From assembly GCF_000214475.1 (NCBI RefSeq), contig NZ_AFII01000002.1, forward strand, positions 620,001 to 684,000: a stretch of 64,000 nucleotides of DNA. Reading direction: 5' to 3'. The notes under the pieces are model-generated. The model did no database searches, had not been told where the DNA came from, and saw nothing but the letters and a program-made list of their open reading frames with translations. The position numbers and the translations under genes were made by a program. The number at the start of each line of letters is the position of its first letter. Positions within the stretch are counted from its first letter, which is position 1. The stretch is from Parvimonas sp. oral taxon 110 str. F0139. GTDB lineage: Bacteria > Bacillota > Clostridia > Tissierellales > Peptoniphilaceae. Shown in pieces: positions 39,517 to 50,497 of the stretch.

Positions 39517-40011
39517 TATTTTTCTAATGCCATCCTTAATGCTTCAACTTCTTCTTTTGACAGTTCTTGATTTACTATCCCTGATTTTACTTCTTTTGCA
39601 TAAGTTATGCAACTTTCTCTACCATAGATAGTGGTTAATAATAAACCATCATTATAGCCATCTAATAATGCTATTGAATAAGATAATTTATTTTTAAGTC
39701 ATGAAAAGCATCATATTTTACGAAACCAATTTTTTGTATTGGAAGTGCAAAGCCTTTTTTTGCAATTTCTACTTCGTATGCCAGTTCATTTACTTTTTTA
39801 TCTATTTCAAAAATATCTTGTGAGTGAGCTTGAATCAATTCTCCCATATTTAAATCGCTCCTACCTCTCAAAAGCATATCATATTTTCTTTTTGAATACT
39901 AAGCTTTTTATTAATTTGGTTGTATTGATACAACACAAATATTAAGACAATTAACAGTATTATTAAAAATAATCCTGAATGTGAATTTAAAAATTCTAAT
40001 ATTGAATTCAC
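39516..40011 (-). CDS. DUF4446 family membrane-anchored protein, two frame breaks
   Basis: Start GTG at 40011 overlaps the desulfurase stop by one base. Restored product about 165 residues: membrane segment (HSGLFLIILLIVLIFVLYQY), then DMLLRGRSDLNMGELIQAHS, GFALPIQKIGFVKYDAFHDL, and after a second shift LSYSIALLDGYNDGLLLTTI and YGRESCITYAKEV, the DUF4446 hallmarks. One base is missing in each T5 run, at 39889-39893 and 39691-39695. The family commonly neighbours parAB in clostridia; function unknown. Stop overlaps the dagK start (TAATG). Confidence 0.82.
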
Positions 40012-41159
40012 TACTTTTTATTCCTTTCTATTATATTTTTAAGAGCATTTACACATTGTTCAACTTCTTCGATTGTATTAAAATATCCAAAGCTAAATCT
40101 AATTGCTCCTAGTTTATCCGTACCTAAAGACTTATGAGCAAGTGGTGCACAATGGAAACCAGGTCTTGTATAAATGTCGAATTCATCACTTAGGATATAA
40201 GAAACTTCTGAACTATCCATATTCTTAACATTTAGACTTACAACTGCACCTTGCCTATCATCTAGAGTCCCATAAAGTATAATATCATCATTATCCTTTA
40301 ATAAATCTATAAAATGATTTTTTAAACTAATTTCATGATTTCTTATATTCTCAAGACCAACTTGATTTATAAAGTCTATTCCTTTACCCAAAGCTATAAT
40401 ACCAACTCCATTAGGTGTTCCACTTTCAAGACTGTCTGGATATAATTCTGGCTGATCTATACTATGAGAATAACTTCCCGTACCACCTTGTTTTAAAGGT
40501 TTAACTTTAATACCTTCCTTTATATATAGAGCACCTGTTCCCATTGGCCCAAAAAGAGCTTTATGACCTGGAAAAGCAAGTAAGTCGATATTCATATCTT
40601 GAACATCTATATCCAAGACTCCAATAGATTGAGCAGCATCTACAAGATAAAGTATATTATTATCTCTACAAAACTCTCCAATACTTTTTATATCTACAAT
40701 AGTTCCAAATACATTAGACATATGAGTAGTTACAATCATCTTAGTATTAGGAGTTACTGCATCAAAAATTTTTTGTGGTTCTATATAGCCTTTATTATCA
40801 GCATATACAATGCTTAAATCAATTATACCATCTTTTCGTAGCTGATTAAGAGGTCTTAGAACAGAATTATGCTCCATTGATGTAGTTACTACATAATCTC
40901 CCTTTTCTAAGACACCCTTTATTGCTAAGTTTAAACTATCTGTAGCATTAAAAGTAAAAATTACATTAAGAACTTCATTTCCATTAATTAGTTTACAGAT
41001 TTTTTCTCTTGTCTCATAAATTTCTAAATCCATCTTCATAGCAAGTTTATGACCACTACGTCCAGGATTTCCTGCATATCCTAAAGAACATTCCATAATT
41101 TTATCTGTTACTATTTTAGGTTTAGGAAAAGTGGTAGCTCCATTATCTACATAAATCAT
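40011..41159 (-). CDS. Cysteine desulfurase / class V aminotransferase
   Basis: 382 residues, fold type I PLP enzyme. MIYVDNGATTFPKPKIV at the start; PLP Asp/Gln in LYLVDAAQSIGV; Schiff-base Lys in LLAFPGHKALFGPMGTG; catalytic Cys in IYTRPGFHCAPLAHK (short loop, SufS-like group II). It releases sulfur from cysteine for Fe-S cluster or thio-modification use. It sits between parB and DUF4446, a frequent clostridial arrangement, with 4 bases to parB. Confidence 0.92.
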   Translation of the reverse strand: MIYVDNGATTFPKPKIVTDKIMECSLGYAGNPGRSGHKLAMKMDLEIYETREKICKLINGNEVLNVIFTFNATDSLNLAIKGVLEKGDYVVTTSMEHNSVLRPLNQLRKDGIIDLSIVYADNKGYIEPQKIFDAVTPNTKMIVTTHMSNVFGTIVDIKSIGEFCRDNNILYLVDAAQSIGVLDIDVQDMNIDLLAFPGHKALFGPMGTGALYIKEGIKVKPLKQGGTGSYSHSIDQPELYPDSLESGTPNGVGIIALGKGIDFINQVGLENIRNHEISLKNHFIDLLKDNDDIILYGTLDDRQGAVVSLNVKNMDSSEVSYILSDEFDIYTRPGFHCAPLAHKSLGTDKLGAIRFSFGYFNTIEEVEQCVNALKNIIERNKK

Positions 41160-41163
41160 ATTA

Positions 41164-41994
41164 TTACTCCAAATTATATATATTCATCAGGCTATCTATT
41201 ATTCTTTGTAAATCTGCTTCATTAAGATAGCTTATTTCTATTTGACCACCTTTTTTCTTTTCGTGAATTTTAACTTTTGCATCTAAAACTTCAGTTAATC
41301 TCTCACAAATATCCTTTATAAAAATATCTTCATTCTTATTTTTACTTTGCTTAGCCTTTTTCTCAACATCTCTAATATTAACCTCTTTAACAAGTAGTTT
41401 ATCAAGATATTTTTTTCTTTCTTCTTCAGTTTCTAAAGAAAGTAAAGTTCTTCCTTGACTAGGACTTAATTCTCCACGAATTAAATATTCTTTAATATAA
41501 TCTGATAGATTTAATAGTCTTAGATTATTTGCAATGTAAGATCTACTCTTGCCTATTATATCTGAAAGTTCCTGTTGTGTTAGTTTATACTCTTCCATTA
41601 AAGTTTTTAAAGAAATAGCTTCTTCAATTGGATTTAAATCCTCTCTTTGAATATTTTCTACTAAAGCAAGTTCTCTGGCTTTTCTATCAGTAACATTCTT
41701 AACAACAACAGGGACTTTTTCTAATCCTGCTAGTTTTGAAGCTCTAAATCTACGTTCACCAGCAATTATTTCGTATTTATCATCAACTTTCCTAACTACT
41801 ATAGGTTGAATAACACCATCAGCTTTTATAGAATTGGCTAATTCTTCTAAACTATCATCATCAAAATTTTTTCTCGGTTGATCTTCTCTAGCCATCAATT
41901 TATCCAACTCAACAGTTAATAAATTCTCATCAGTAATAAAGTCTTCTTCTCTTAAAAGAGAACCTAGACCTCTACCAAGACCTTTCTTTTTCAT
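41164..41994 (-). CDS. parB: Chromosome partitioning protein ParB/Spo0J
   Basis: 276 residues. N-terminal ParA-stimulating tail KKKGLGRGLGSLL; CTPase/ParB core with NSIKADGVIQPIVVRKVDDK and AGERRFRASKLAGL; helix-turn-helix LTQQELSDIIGKSRSYIANN; GELSPSQGRTLLSLE; C-terminal dimerisation domain ending QRIIDSLMNIYN. It clamps at parS (two sites at 42.93-42.98 kb) and loads SMC. Its ATG overlaps the parA stop by one base. Confidence 0.96.
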   Translation of the reverse strand: MKKKGLGRGLGSLLREEDFITDENLLTVELDKLMAREDQPRKNFDDDSLEELANSIKADGVIQPIVVRKVDDKYEIIAGERRFRASKLAGLEKVPVVVKNVTDRKARELALVENIQREDLNPIEEAISLKTLMEEYKLTQQELSDIIGKSRSYIANNLRLLNLSDYIKEYLIRGELSPSQGRTLLSLETEEERKKYLDKLLVKEVNIRDVEKKAKQSKNKNEDIFIKDICERLTEVLDAKVKIHEKKKGGQIEISYLNEADLQRIIDSLMNIYNLE

Positions 41995-42788
41995 TATTTT
42001 CTCCTATTCTTGATTAATTCCTTGGATAAAGACAAATAAGCTATAGCTCCTTTAGAATTTTTATCATAATATATTATACTCTCTCCAAAACTTGGTGCTT
42101 CAGCAAGTCGAATATTTCTAGGAATAACTGTATCAAAAAGTTTATCCTTAAAATAATTTTCCGTTTCTCTCTTTACATCTTCAGATAAGTTATTTCTTGA
42201 ATCGAACATTGTAAGCAGTACCCCTTCTACTTCAAGGTCAGGATTTAATCCCTTCCTTATTATATTAACGGTATTCATTAATTGACTTACACCTTCTAAA
42301 GCATAATATTCACATTGTATTGGAATTAGAACACTTTGAGAAGAAACTAAAGCATTAATACTCAATACTCCCAATGATGGTGGGCAGTCAATAATGATAA
42401 AATCATAATTAGGTGGTATTTTACCTATTTCATTTTGTAATAAATATTCTTTCTTATCTACACTTAAAAGTTCAATTTCTAAGCCACAAAGATCAGAATT
42501 TGCAGGAATAATATCTACATTCTTAGACTTAGTCTTTTGGATAGTATCATTTATTTCCTTTTCATGAGTTAAAACATCATAAATTGTTGTTTCGGTGTTT
42601 TCAACTCCCAATCCGGAAGTTGAATTTCCTTGTGGATCCATATCAATTACTAGAACTTTCTTTCTATTAAAACCTAATGCTGACGCTAAATTTACAACAG
42701 TTGTTGTCTTGCCAACCCCACCTTTTTGGTTAAATATCGAGATTACTCTCATTTCTCTTTTCTTTTTAAAAGCATCAAAAATTTTCAT
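41994..42788 (-). CDS. parA: Chromosome partitioning ATPase ParA/Soj
   Basis: 264 residues. Deviant Walker A FNQKGGVGKTTTVVN, switch I VIDMDPQGNSTSGLG, switch II IIIDCPPSLGVLS. A short basic N-terminal extension (KIFDAFKKKREM) precedes the core; an internal ATG at codon 13 is an alternative start, but the spacing to AAGTG-type RBS does not decide. ParA moves origins with ParB. First gene of the parA-parB-desulfurase-DUF4446-dagK-pta operon. Confidence 0.95.
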   Translation of the reverse strand: MKIFDAFKKKREMRVISIFNQKGGVGKTTTVVNLASALGFNRKKVLVIDMDPQGNSTSGLGVENTETTIYDVLTHEKEINDTIQKTKSKNVDIIPANSDLCGLEIELLSVDKKEYLLQNEIGKIPPNYDFIIIDCPPSLGVLSINALVSSQSVLIPIQCEYYALEGVSQLMNTVNIIRKGLNPDLEVEGVLLTMFDSRNNLSEDVKRETENYFKDKLFDTVIPRNIRLAEAPSFGESIIYYDKNSKGAIAYLSLSKELIKNRRK

Positions 42789-42928
42789 AACACTTCCCTT
42801 ATTGCTTAATTTTCTAAACTTTCATTAATATATACTATATAATGATTCGTTTTTAATATTATTAACATAATTATTATACCATAAATTTTATGTATTTTTT
42901 AAATTTAAGAAAATTTATTTAAAAAATA

Positions 42929-42944
42929 TGTTTCACGTGAAACA
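42929..42944. promoter_or_regulatory. parS site 1
   Basis: TGTTTCACGTGAAACA, a perfect palindrome that differs from the classical Bacillus parS by one base. 141 bases upstream of parA. Confidence 0.93.
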
Positions 42945-42962
42945 CTTGCAGTTTAAAATTAT

Positions 42963-42978
42963 TGTTTCACGTGAAACA
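42963..42978. promoter_or_regulatory. parS site 2
   Basis: Second identical TGTTTCACGTGAAACA, 34 bases from the first, in the divergent parA/NlpC gap. ParB loading here may also affect the flanking promoters. Confidence 0.93.
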
Positions 42979-43039
42979 ATAAAAAAATATTCTGTTGTAA
43001 CTTATTTGTAACCTTTTGTAATTTTTTTGTAACTTTTTA

Positions 43040-43068
43040 TTGACTTTTTTCAATAGTTGGTGTAAAAT
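43040..43068 (+). promoter_or_regulatory. Promoter of the NlpC/P60 gene
   Basis: TTGACT (43040-43045), 17 bases, TAAAAT (43063-43068); 25 bases before the ATG with AGGAGG as RBS. Confidence 0.75.
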
Positions 43069-43092
43069 GTGTCTATGAGTTAGGAGGTAATT

Positions 43093-44376
43093 ATGAAAAT
43101 TAAGAAAGTTTTGACAACTTCTATGTTGTGTGCATTAGTTTGTACTGGAATACCAGCTGCAATATCTTATGCAGACGAAGCAGACAAAGTTGCAGTTGAA
43201 ATTCATAGTACAAATATTGAGGAAGTAAATAAAACATTAGTTAGCAATTTAAGTATGGCCTTAGGAACTCCTTCTGTTTCAGAATTAGAAAAAGTAGAAC
43301 AACAAAATAAAATATATTCATTAGTTACTGAAGAAGATACTAAAATGCCAGAGTTAGAGGAAAATGCATATTATGTAAAAGAATCTACAGAAATAAAACC
43401 AGTTTTAAGCAATAATACAGAAGAAACTATTAAGGTTGAAAAAGGTTCTGTTGTTAAAGTTGAAATGAGTGGTGACAAGATGGCAACTGTTTCAGTTGAT
43501 GATAAAGTTGGAACTATTGATGTTGAACTTTTGACAAAAGAAACTGTTGAACCTGAAAAGAATGAAACTGAAATTAAATTAGCTGAAAAGAAAGCAGAAG
43601 AAGCCAAGAAGGCAGAAGAAGCTAAAAAAGTAGAAGAAGCTAAGAAGGCTGAGGAAGCTAAAAAAGCAGAAGAAACTAAGAAAGCTGATGAAAAGAAAGC
43701 AGAAGAAGCTAAAAAAGCTACAGTTAAGAAAGTAAGCCTTTATGCTACAGAAAACTTAAATGTTAGATCTGAACAATCTGCTACTTCATCTAAACTTGGT
43801 ATTTTATCAAAAGGCGAAAAAGTTAACGGTATTGATAAAGGTGAATGGGTAGAATTCAATTTCAATGGAAAGACTGGTTATGTAATTAAAACTTATCTTT
43901 CTGATAAGAAACCAGAAGTTGAACAACCAAAACAAGAAAATAAGAAACAAAATAGTTCAAATTCAAATAGTTCATCTAAGAAAGAAAACCAAACTTATAA
44001 TGCTGACATAGATACAGTTGTTGAGTTAGCATTAGCACAAGTTGGTAAACCATATATCTGGGCAACATCTAATCCAAACATTGGATTTGACTGTTCAGGA
44101 TTAACATATTATGTTTACAAACAAGTAGGAATTAATTTAAGTAGAACATCATATACTCAAATTAATTATGGTACTAGAGTATCATCATCAGAATTAAGAA
44201 AAGGAGATTTAGTATTCTTTAATAATGGTGGTGGAAGAATTAGTCACGTTGGTATTTACATTGGAAACAACAAGTTTGTTCATGCATCAACTCCAGGAAC
44301 TGGTGTTATTGTAAGTAAACTTTTTGGAAGCTATTTTGGAAATACTTTCGTTGGAGCTACTAGACTTATAAAATAA
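43093..44376 (+). CDS. Secreted NlpC/P60 peptidoglycan endopeptidase with SH3 domains
   Basis: 427 residues. Signal peptide 1-27 (KIKKVLTTSMLCALVCTGIP, cleavage near SYADE). An SH3-like region at about 95-150; a Lys/Ala/Glu-rich coil of repeated KKAEEA heptad-like units at about 163-210; bacterial SH3 at about 213-273 (NLNVRSEQSATSSKLGILSK); a Ser/Asn linker; NlpC/P60 at about 305-427 with catalytic Cys in IGFDCSGLTYYVY and His in ISHVGIYIGNNKF. It cleaves peptide stems in the wall, for cell separation or remodelling. The repeat coil may span the wall. Confidence 0.95.
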   Translation: MKIKKVLTTSMLCALVCTGIPAAISYADEADKVAVEIHSTNIEEVNKTLVSNLSMALGTPSVSELEKVEQQNKIYSLVTEEDTKMPELEENAYYVKESTEIKPVLSNNTEETIKVEKGSVVKVEMSGDKMATVSVDDKVGTIDVELLTKETVEPEKNETEIKLAEKKAEEAKKAEEAKKVEEAKKAEEAKKAEETKKADEKKAEEAKKATVKKVSLYATENLNVRSEQSATSSKLGILSKGEKVNGIDKGEWVEFNFNGKTGYVIKTYLSDKKPEVEQPKQENKKQNSSNSNSSSKKENQTYNADIDTVVELALAQVGKPYIWATSNPNIGFDCSGLTYYVYKQVGINLSRTSYTQINYGTRVSSSELRKGDLVFFNNGGGRISHVGIYIGNNKFVHASTPGTGVIVSKLFGSYFGNTFVGATRLIK

Positions 44377-44395
44377 TTCTTTGAATTTTGAAATT

Positions 44396-44422
44396 AAGAC
44401 GGTTTAATACCGTCTTTTTTTG
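44396..44422 (+). terminator. Terminator after the NlpC/P60 gene
   Basis: AAGACGGT (44396-44403) / ACCGTCTT (44409-44416), loop TTAAT, T-run. The remaining gap to 44734 shows nothing recognisable. Confidence 0.87.
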
Positions 44423-44734
44423 TGAAAAAAATATTTGTGAAACATAAATAACTAATAATACTATATATAAAGAAGGAAGTTGTTTAACATATATTAAATT
44501 TACAATAAATGTTTAGGATAATATTATCATGTGAAAATTTTTGAAAATTAATTAAGAATTTCTTATAATTAAATTTTGTTATACAATGTGAAAATAAATG
44601 TAAAACAACATTAATACAAGTAAAAGTGTTGTAAAATATCTCTTGAAATAAATTGATAAACTAATAACTTATAATAATTTTTATCAAAATTTATAAATAA
44701 AAACGTTTTATTATATGACTTTTTACAAAAACTA

Positions 44735-44763
44735 TAGACATTTGTTTATTATTATGATATAAT
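44735..44763 (+). promoter_or_regulatory. Promoter of the adhesin gene
   Basis: TAGACA (44735-44740), 17 bases, extended -10 TGATATAAT (TATAAT 44758-44763). A 50-base T/A-rich leader and AAGGAGG precede the ATG. Confidence 0.72.
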
Positions 44764-44831
44764 ATTGGAGCAAATGAAGGTTTATTTATTTATTGTATAT
44801 TTATTTATTTTATAAGGAGGGAATATAAAAA

Positions 44832-47800
44832 ATGAAAAAAAGGAGTTGTTTTTTGTTAGCACTACTTATGGTGTTTAACATTCTTGTTCCAGGAATTGGT
44901 ACCAATTTATCATATGCAAAAGATATGGCAAATAACAAGAATATATCTGAAAAGAAACAGAACTTCTCATCAAACAAAGCAGAAATTAATACGAAAAAAG
45001 ATGTTAAGACTGAAGATAAAAAAGAGGGAAAATCTACCGAAAAAATATGCCAGCAGTATTATCTTCTGAAAAAAACAAAGAAGAAATGGCAAATGCAACT
45101 GGTAAAACATCAGAAAAAAAGTAAATAAGGTAGAAAAAAATAACAATATAGATAAAATGCTCAATAATGAGATTTTTGCATTGAGTAGAAACGTGCGTGG
45201 AGGAGAACTTAAGGCAAATGTATCAATAACACGTTTTAATATTTATAAATTTAAGCATCAATTAGGAGATCCGCCAGTTACTAAACTATATTCAGCTGAT
45301 CAGTTTGATTTAGAGCTTGATTGGGATGCTTCAAGTTATGGGAATTCTATTAAAGAGAATGATTATTTTGAAGTACAATTACCAACACAAATGCAATTTC
45401 CATTATCTGGCTCAGCTACACAGTTTGATTTAGTAGATACCAGTGGAACTGTTGTAGCAAAAGGTAAAATCAACGCTGTAAATGGTGGTGGTGGAAAAAT
45501 TGTTGTAACTTTTACTAAATCGGTAGAAAATTTGTATAATGTTAAAGGGACAATGAAATTAGAAGCATCATTTGTAAGTTCTAAAATAAAAACTGATGCT
45601 AATAATACTTTTACTATTACTGTAAATGGAAAACCTATTACTCATACGATTCATATAGATAAACCAGGAACTTTGGACGGTGAAACCTTAGCTAAGTATG
45701 CATACGACCCAGATAAGGCTGAACAAAAGGTTCAATGGGTTGTCCGAATCAATTTATCTAAAGGACTTAATTTACAACATACTTTTATATCAGATGAACT
45801 TTCTCCAGCTGGAGCAAAATATTTGGATGGCACGATAGTGCTTAGAGAAGTAGAATATGATAATATTGGAAAGGTAACGAAAATCATTAAGGAATATTCT
45901 CAAGCTGAACTTAATTCAATGATTAAGTTTAATGGGGATAAGTCATCCTTTACACTGAATATAGGAAGTCCGGGAAAAAAGAGTTTTCAATTACGTTATC
46001 AAACCACTTATCCTGATGATAAAATTGTCAATAAAGTTATTTTAAAAGGTGATGGAATTCATAAAGAGTATCATGGCGGGTTTAATTCAGCTAGTTCTTC
46101 AGGAACAGGAGAAGGAAATAAGGGAAAAGTTAAAATTGTAAAAGTAGATGCAATTGACCCTAATATTAAACTTCCACAAGCGAAATTTGAAATTAGAGTT
46201 AAAGATACAGATGAATTAATTGAAACAATGGTTACAGGAGATAATGGGGAAGCTATTTCTAAAACAACATTGAATCCTATTAAGAAATATGTACTAAAAG
46301 AAATCAGTACTCCTCCTGGATATCAAGTTGAATCAACAAGTGAAAACTTAGAATTTACACCTGATTTAAATAAATTAACAACTGTAGCTGTTAAAAATAA
46401 ACGTATTTTAACAGATATTTGTGGTAGAAAAACTTGGGCAAATGACGACGGTTATAATGTTCGTCCATCACAAATTACAATCCAATTAGTTGCTGACGGA
46501 AAGGATGTACCTGGCAAAACTCAAATTGTAAAACCGGATCAAAACGGAGATTGGAAATATGAATTTAAGAATTTGCCTAAATATAGAACAGATAAACGTG
46601 ATGCAAACGGAGATGATATTCCTATAGTTTATACTGTAAAAGAAGTACAGGTACCAGAAGGTTATACTTCTGAAGTTTCAGGTATGAATGTAAAGAATAC
46701 TTTCACACCAAAGGAATATGACTTTAAATTTAGAAAAACTGACGTTGCGGGAAAAGAATTAGCAGGAGCAAAAATTAAATTGAGCTCAGATGACGGAAGA
46801 GCTACAATAAAAGAAAATGGAGTTAAAGTACCATCAGTAGAATGGATATCAGATGGAACTGCTAAGCAATTAACTCTTGAACCTGGTAATTATACATTCG
46901 TTGAAACTGCAGCACCAGAAGGATTCTCTTTAGCTACTACAATTAAGTTTACAGTAAATAAAGATGGATCAGTAACTGGAACTACTGTAAAAGTTGATGG
47001 TTCAACAACTATTATTTCAATGGTAGATGATTATAAATATCATCCAGTGACAGTAAGTAAAGTAGACTTAGGTGGAACAGAATTACCGGGAGCAAAGATA
47101 ACTGTTAAATCAGCTGATGGAACAAACTTAATTAGCGATAATGGTAAAAGTGTAAATTCAGTTTCTTGGGAATCAACAAATACAGCGAAAGAATTGAAAT
47201 TAAGAGCTGGTAAGTATGTATTCCATGAAGAAGCAGCACCGGAAGGATACTTAACAGTAACAGATATAGAATTTGAAGTTGATAAAGACGGAAATGTAAA
47301 AGTAACAAAAGTAGCAGAAGATGATATAGTAAAATCAGAAGGCGGAAAAATTACAATAACAGACCGTAAGAAACCAACAGTAGAAACAGAAGCAAAAGTA
47401 AATGGTGAAAAAGAAGATGCACCAACTGACAAAGTTGTTTTAACAGACGTAGTTAAGTATAAGAATTTAATAGTAGGAAAGAAATATACAGCTAAGTTAG
47501 TATGGATGGATAAAGAAACAGGAAAGCCATTCTTAGTAGACGGAAAAGAAGTTACAGCGGAAAAAGAATTTGTAGCTGAACAAGAAAACGGCGAAATCGA
47601 ATTAAGTGTAACTTTAGATGCAAAGAACTTTGAAAAAGATACACAACTAGTAGCTTTTGAAGAAGTGTACAAGGACAATGTTCTAGTAGCAGCACATAAA
47701 GACATAAATGATGAAAATCAAACAGTAAAAGTAAAACAACCAAAACCAGACTTAAAGACTGAAGCAAAAGTTAATGGAGAAAAAGAAGTAAAAGCAAAAG

Positions 47801-50379
47801 ACGAATTAACATTAACAGACAAAGTGAGCTATAAGAACTTGGTAATTGGAAAGACTTACACAACTAAGTTAGTATGGATGGATAAAGAAACTAATAAGCC
47901 ATTCTTAGTAGACGGAAAAGAATTAACAGCAGAAAAGACTTTTGTAGCTGAACAAGAAAACGGAGAGCTTGAATTAACTTTAACAGTAGACTCAAAATAC
48001 TTCACAAAAGATACAACATTAGTAGCATTTGAAAAGCTATTTGAAAACAATGTTGAAGTAGCAGCACATGAAGACATAAATGATGTTGATCAATCAGTTG
48101 TAGTGAGAGAAAACTTCAATCCAGTAAAAGTAAGTAAAGTAGACTTAGGTGGAACAGAATTAGCTGGAGCAAAGATAACAGTTAAGTCAGCAGATGGAAC
48201 AAACTTAATAAATGATAATGGTAAAAAAGTAAATTCAATTAGTTGGGAATCAACAGATACAGCAAAAGAATTAAACTTGTTACCAGGAAAGTATGTATTC
48301 CATGAAGAAGCAGCACCAGAAGGATACTTAACAGTAACAGATATAGAATTTGAAGTTGATAAAGACGGAAATGTAAAAGTAACAAAAGTAGCAGAAGATG
48401 ATATAGTAAAATCAGAAGGCGGAAAAGTTACAATAACAGACCGTAAGAAACCAACAGTAGAAACAGAAGCAAAAGTAAATGGCGAAAAAGAAGATGCACC
48501 AACTAACAAAGTAGTATTAACAGATGTTGTTAAGTATAAGAACTTAATAGTAGGAAAGAAATATACAGCTAAGTTAGTATGGATGGATAAGGAAACAGGA
48601 AAGCCATTCTTAGTAGATGGAAAAGAAGTTACAGCAGAAAAAGAATTTGTAGCTGAACAAGAAAACGGCGAAGTAGAATTGAGTGTAACTGTTGATGCTA
48701 AACATTTCGAAAAAGATACACAACTAGTAGCTTTTGAAGAAGTGTACAAGGACAATGTTCTAGTAGCAGCACATAAAGACATAGATGATGAAAATCAAAC
48801 TGTAAAAGTAAAACAACCAAAACCAGACTTAAAGACTGAAGCAAAAGTTAATGGAGAAAAGGAAGTAAAAGCAAAAGACGAATTAACATTAACAGATAAA
48901 GTAAGCTATAAGAACTTGGTAATTGGAAAAGAATATACAGTTAAACTTGTTTGGATGGATAAAGAAACAGGAAAGCCATTCTTAGCTGATGGAAAAGAAT
49001 TAACAGCAGAAAAGACTTTTGTGGCTGAAGCTAGCGAAGGTGAAATTGAATTAAGTGTAAATGTTGATTCAAAATACTTTGAAAAAGATACAACATTAGT
49101 AGCATTTGAAAAGCTATTTGAAAAGAATGTTGAAATTGGAGCACACGAAGACATAAATGATGTAGATCAATCAGTTGTGGTAAGAGAAAACTTCAATCCA
49201 GTAAAAGTAAGTAAAGTAGACTTAGGTGGAACAGAATTAGCTGGAGCAAAGATAACAGTTAAGTCAGCAGATGGAACAAACTTGATAAATGATAATGGAA
49301 CAAAGGTTAATACAATAAGCTGGGAATCAACAGATACAGCAAAAGAGTTAAACTTGTTACCAGGAAAATATGTATTCCATGAAGAAGCAGCACCAGAAGG
49401 ATACTTAACAGTAACAGATATAGAATTTGAAGTTGATAAAGACGGAAATGTAAAAGTAACAAAAGTAGCAGAAGATGATATAGTAAAATCAGAAGGCGGA
49501 AAAGTTACAATAACAGACCGTAAGAAACCAACAGTAGAAACAGAAGCAAAAGTAAATGGTGAAAAAGAAGATGCACCAACTGACAAAGTAGTATTAACAG
49601 ATGTTGTTAAGTATAAGAACTTAATAGTAGGAAAAACTTATAAAGCTAAGTTAGTATGGATGGATAAAGAAACTAATAAGCCATTCTTAGTAGACGGAAA
49701 AGAAGTTACAGCAGAAAAAGAATTTGTAGCTGAACAAGAAAATGGCGAAATCGAATTAAGCGTAACTGTTGATGCTAAACATTTCGAAAAAGATACACAA
49801 TTAGTAGCTTTTGAAGAAGTGTACAAGGACAATGTTCTAGTAGCAGCACATAAAGACATAAATGATGAAAATCAAACTGTAAGAGTAAATCAACCAAAAT
49901 CTAAATTAAATACAGAAGCTAAGGTTAATGGTAAGAAAGAAGCAGTTCTTGAACAATCATTGACATTAACAGACTATGTTCATTATACTAATTTAGTTGT
50001 TGGTAAAGAATATACAGTTAAACTTGTTTGGATGGATAAAGCTACAGGAAAAGAATTATTAGTAAATGGTAAGCCATTAACTGTTGAAAAAACTTTTGTT
50101 GCTGAAAAGAGTAATGGTACAATTGAGTTAAGTACAGTTGTTGAAGCTAAATATTTAACACAAGGTAAACTAGTAGCATTTGAAACAATGTATGAAAAAG
50201 GAAGAGAAATAGCTTCTCATAGAGATATTAATGATGCAGATCAAACTATCTTATTGAAGAAACCTAGATTACCTAAGACAAATATAGGTTCAAACTTAAC
50301 AGCATATGTAAATATGTTACTTGGATCAGGAGCTTTAGTTGCATTATTAGATTCTAAACGTAGAAAAAGATCAAAATAA
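44832..50379 (+). CDS. LPKTN-anchored repeat adhesin (collagen-binding, Cna_B/SpaA and VaFE domains), two frame breaks
   Basis: The 5' frame (44832-45128) gives a signal peptide (KKRSCFLLALLMVFNILVPG). Restoring one A in A6 at 45040-45045 and one in A7 at 45114-45120 joins it to the 1740-codon frame from 45157, about 1849 residues. Order: charged stalk; Cna-type adhesive domain with collagen-bind-like part (about 125-430); SpaA/Cna_B domains (KLPQAKFEIRV, GRKTWANDDGYNVRPSQITI, GKELAGAKIKLSS); then three modules of one SpaA plus two VaFE domains (LVAFEEVYKDNVLVAAHKDI); LPKTN, membrane segment and RRKRSK tail. SpaA and VaFE folds usually form internal isopeptide bonds. Sortase substrate for host attachment. 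Confidence 0.9.
47044..50270 (+). repeat. Three tandem modules, exact 1077-bp period, in the adhesin
   Basis: Modules start at 47044, 48121 and 49198 (the CCAGTRAMAGTAAGTAAAGT stretch encoding PVxVSKVDLGGTEL). Each encodes one SpaA-like and two VaFE-like domains, 359 residues. Long stretches are nearly identical at base level, such as the region encoding YVFHEEAAPEGYLTVTDIEF, which indicates recent duplication. The last VaFE of module 3 (from about 49900) is divergent and caps the array. Confidence 0.92.
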
Positions 50380-50397
50380 TCGAAAGATTAAACAATA

Positions 50398-50429
50398 AAA
50401 AATGAAGGTCAGTAACGACCTTCATTTTT
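50398..50429 (+). terminator. Terminator after the adhesin gene
   Basis: AAAAATGAAGGTC (50398-50410) / GACCTTCATTTTT (50417-50429), loop AGTAAC. Confidence 0.9.
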
Positions 50430-50470
50430 GTTGTACAGATACTCTGCTATAAAAATCTCTTAAATACAAA

Positions 50471-50497
50471 AAAAGAAGGTATTTCAACCTTCTTTTA
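50471..50497 (-). terminator. Terminator after rsmG
   Basis: AAAAGAAGGT / ACCTTCTTTT around ATTTCA; on the minus strand followed by a T-run. It overlaps the rsmG stop. Confidence 0.82.

Noticed and set aside
47040..49859. Long open frames on the minus strand inside the adhesin gene (70-230 codons)
   Set aside because: They arise from the codon bias and repetition of the plus-strand gene, recur identically in each module, and lack ribosome binding sites.
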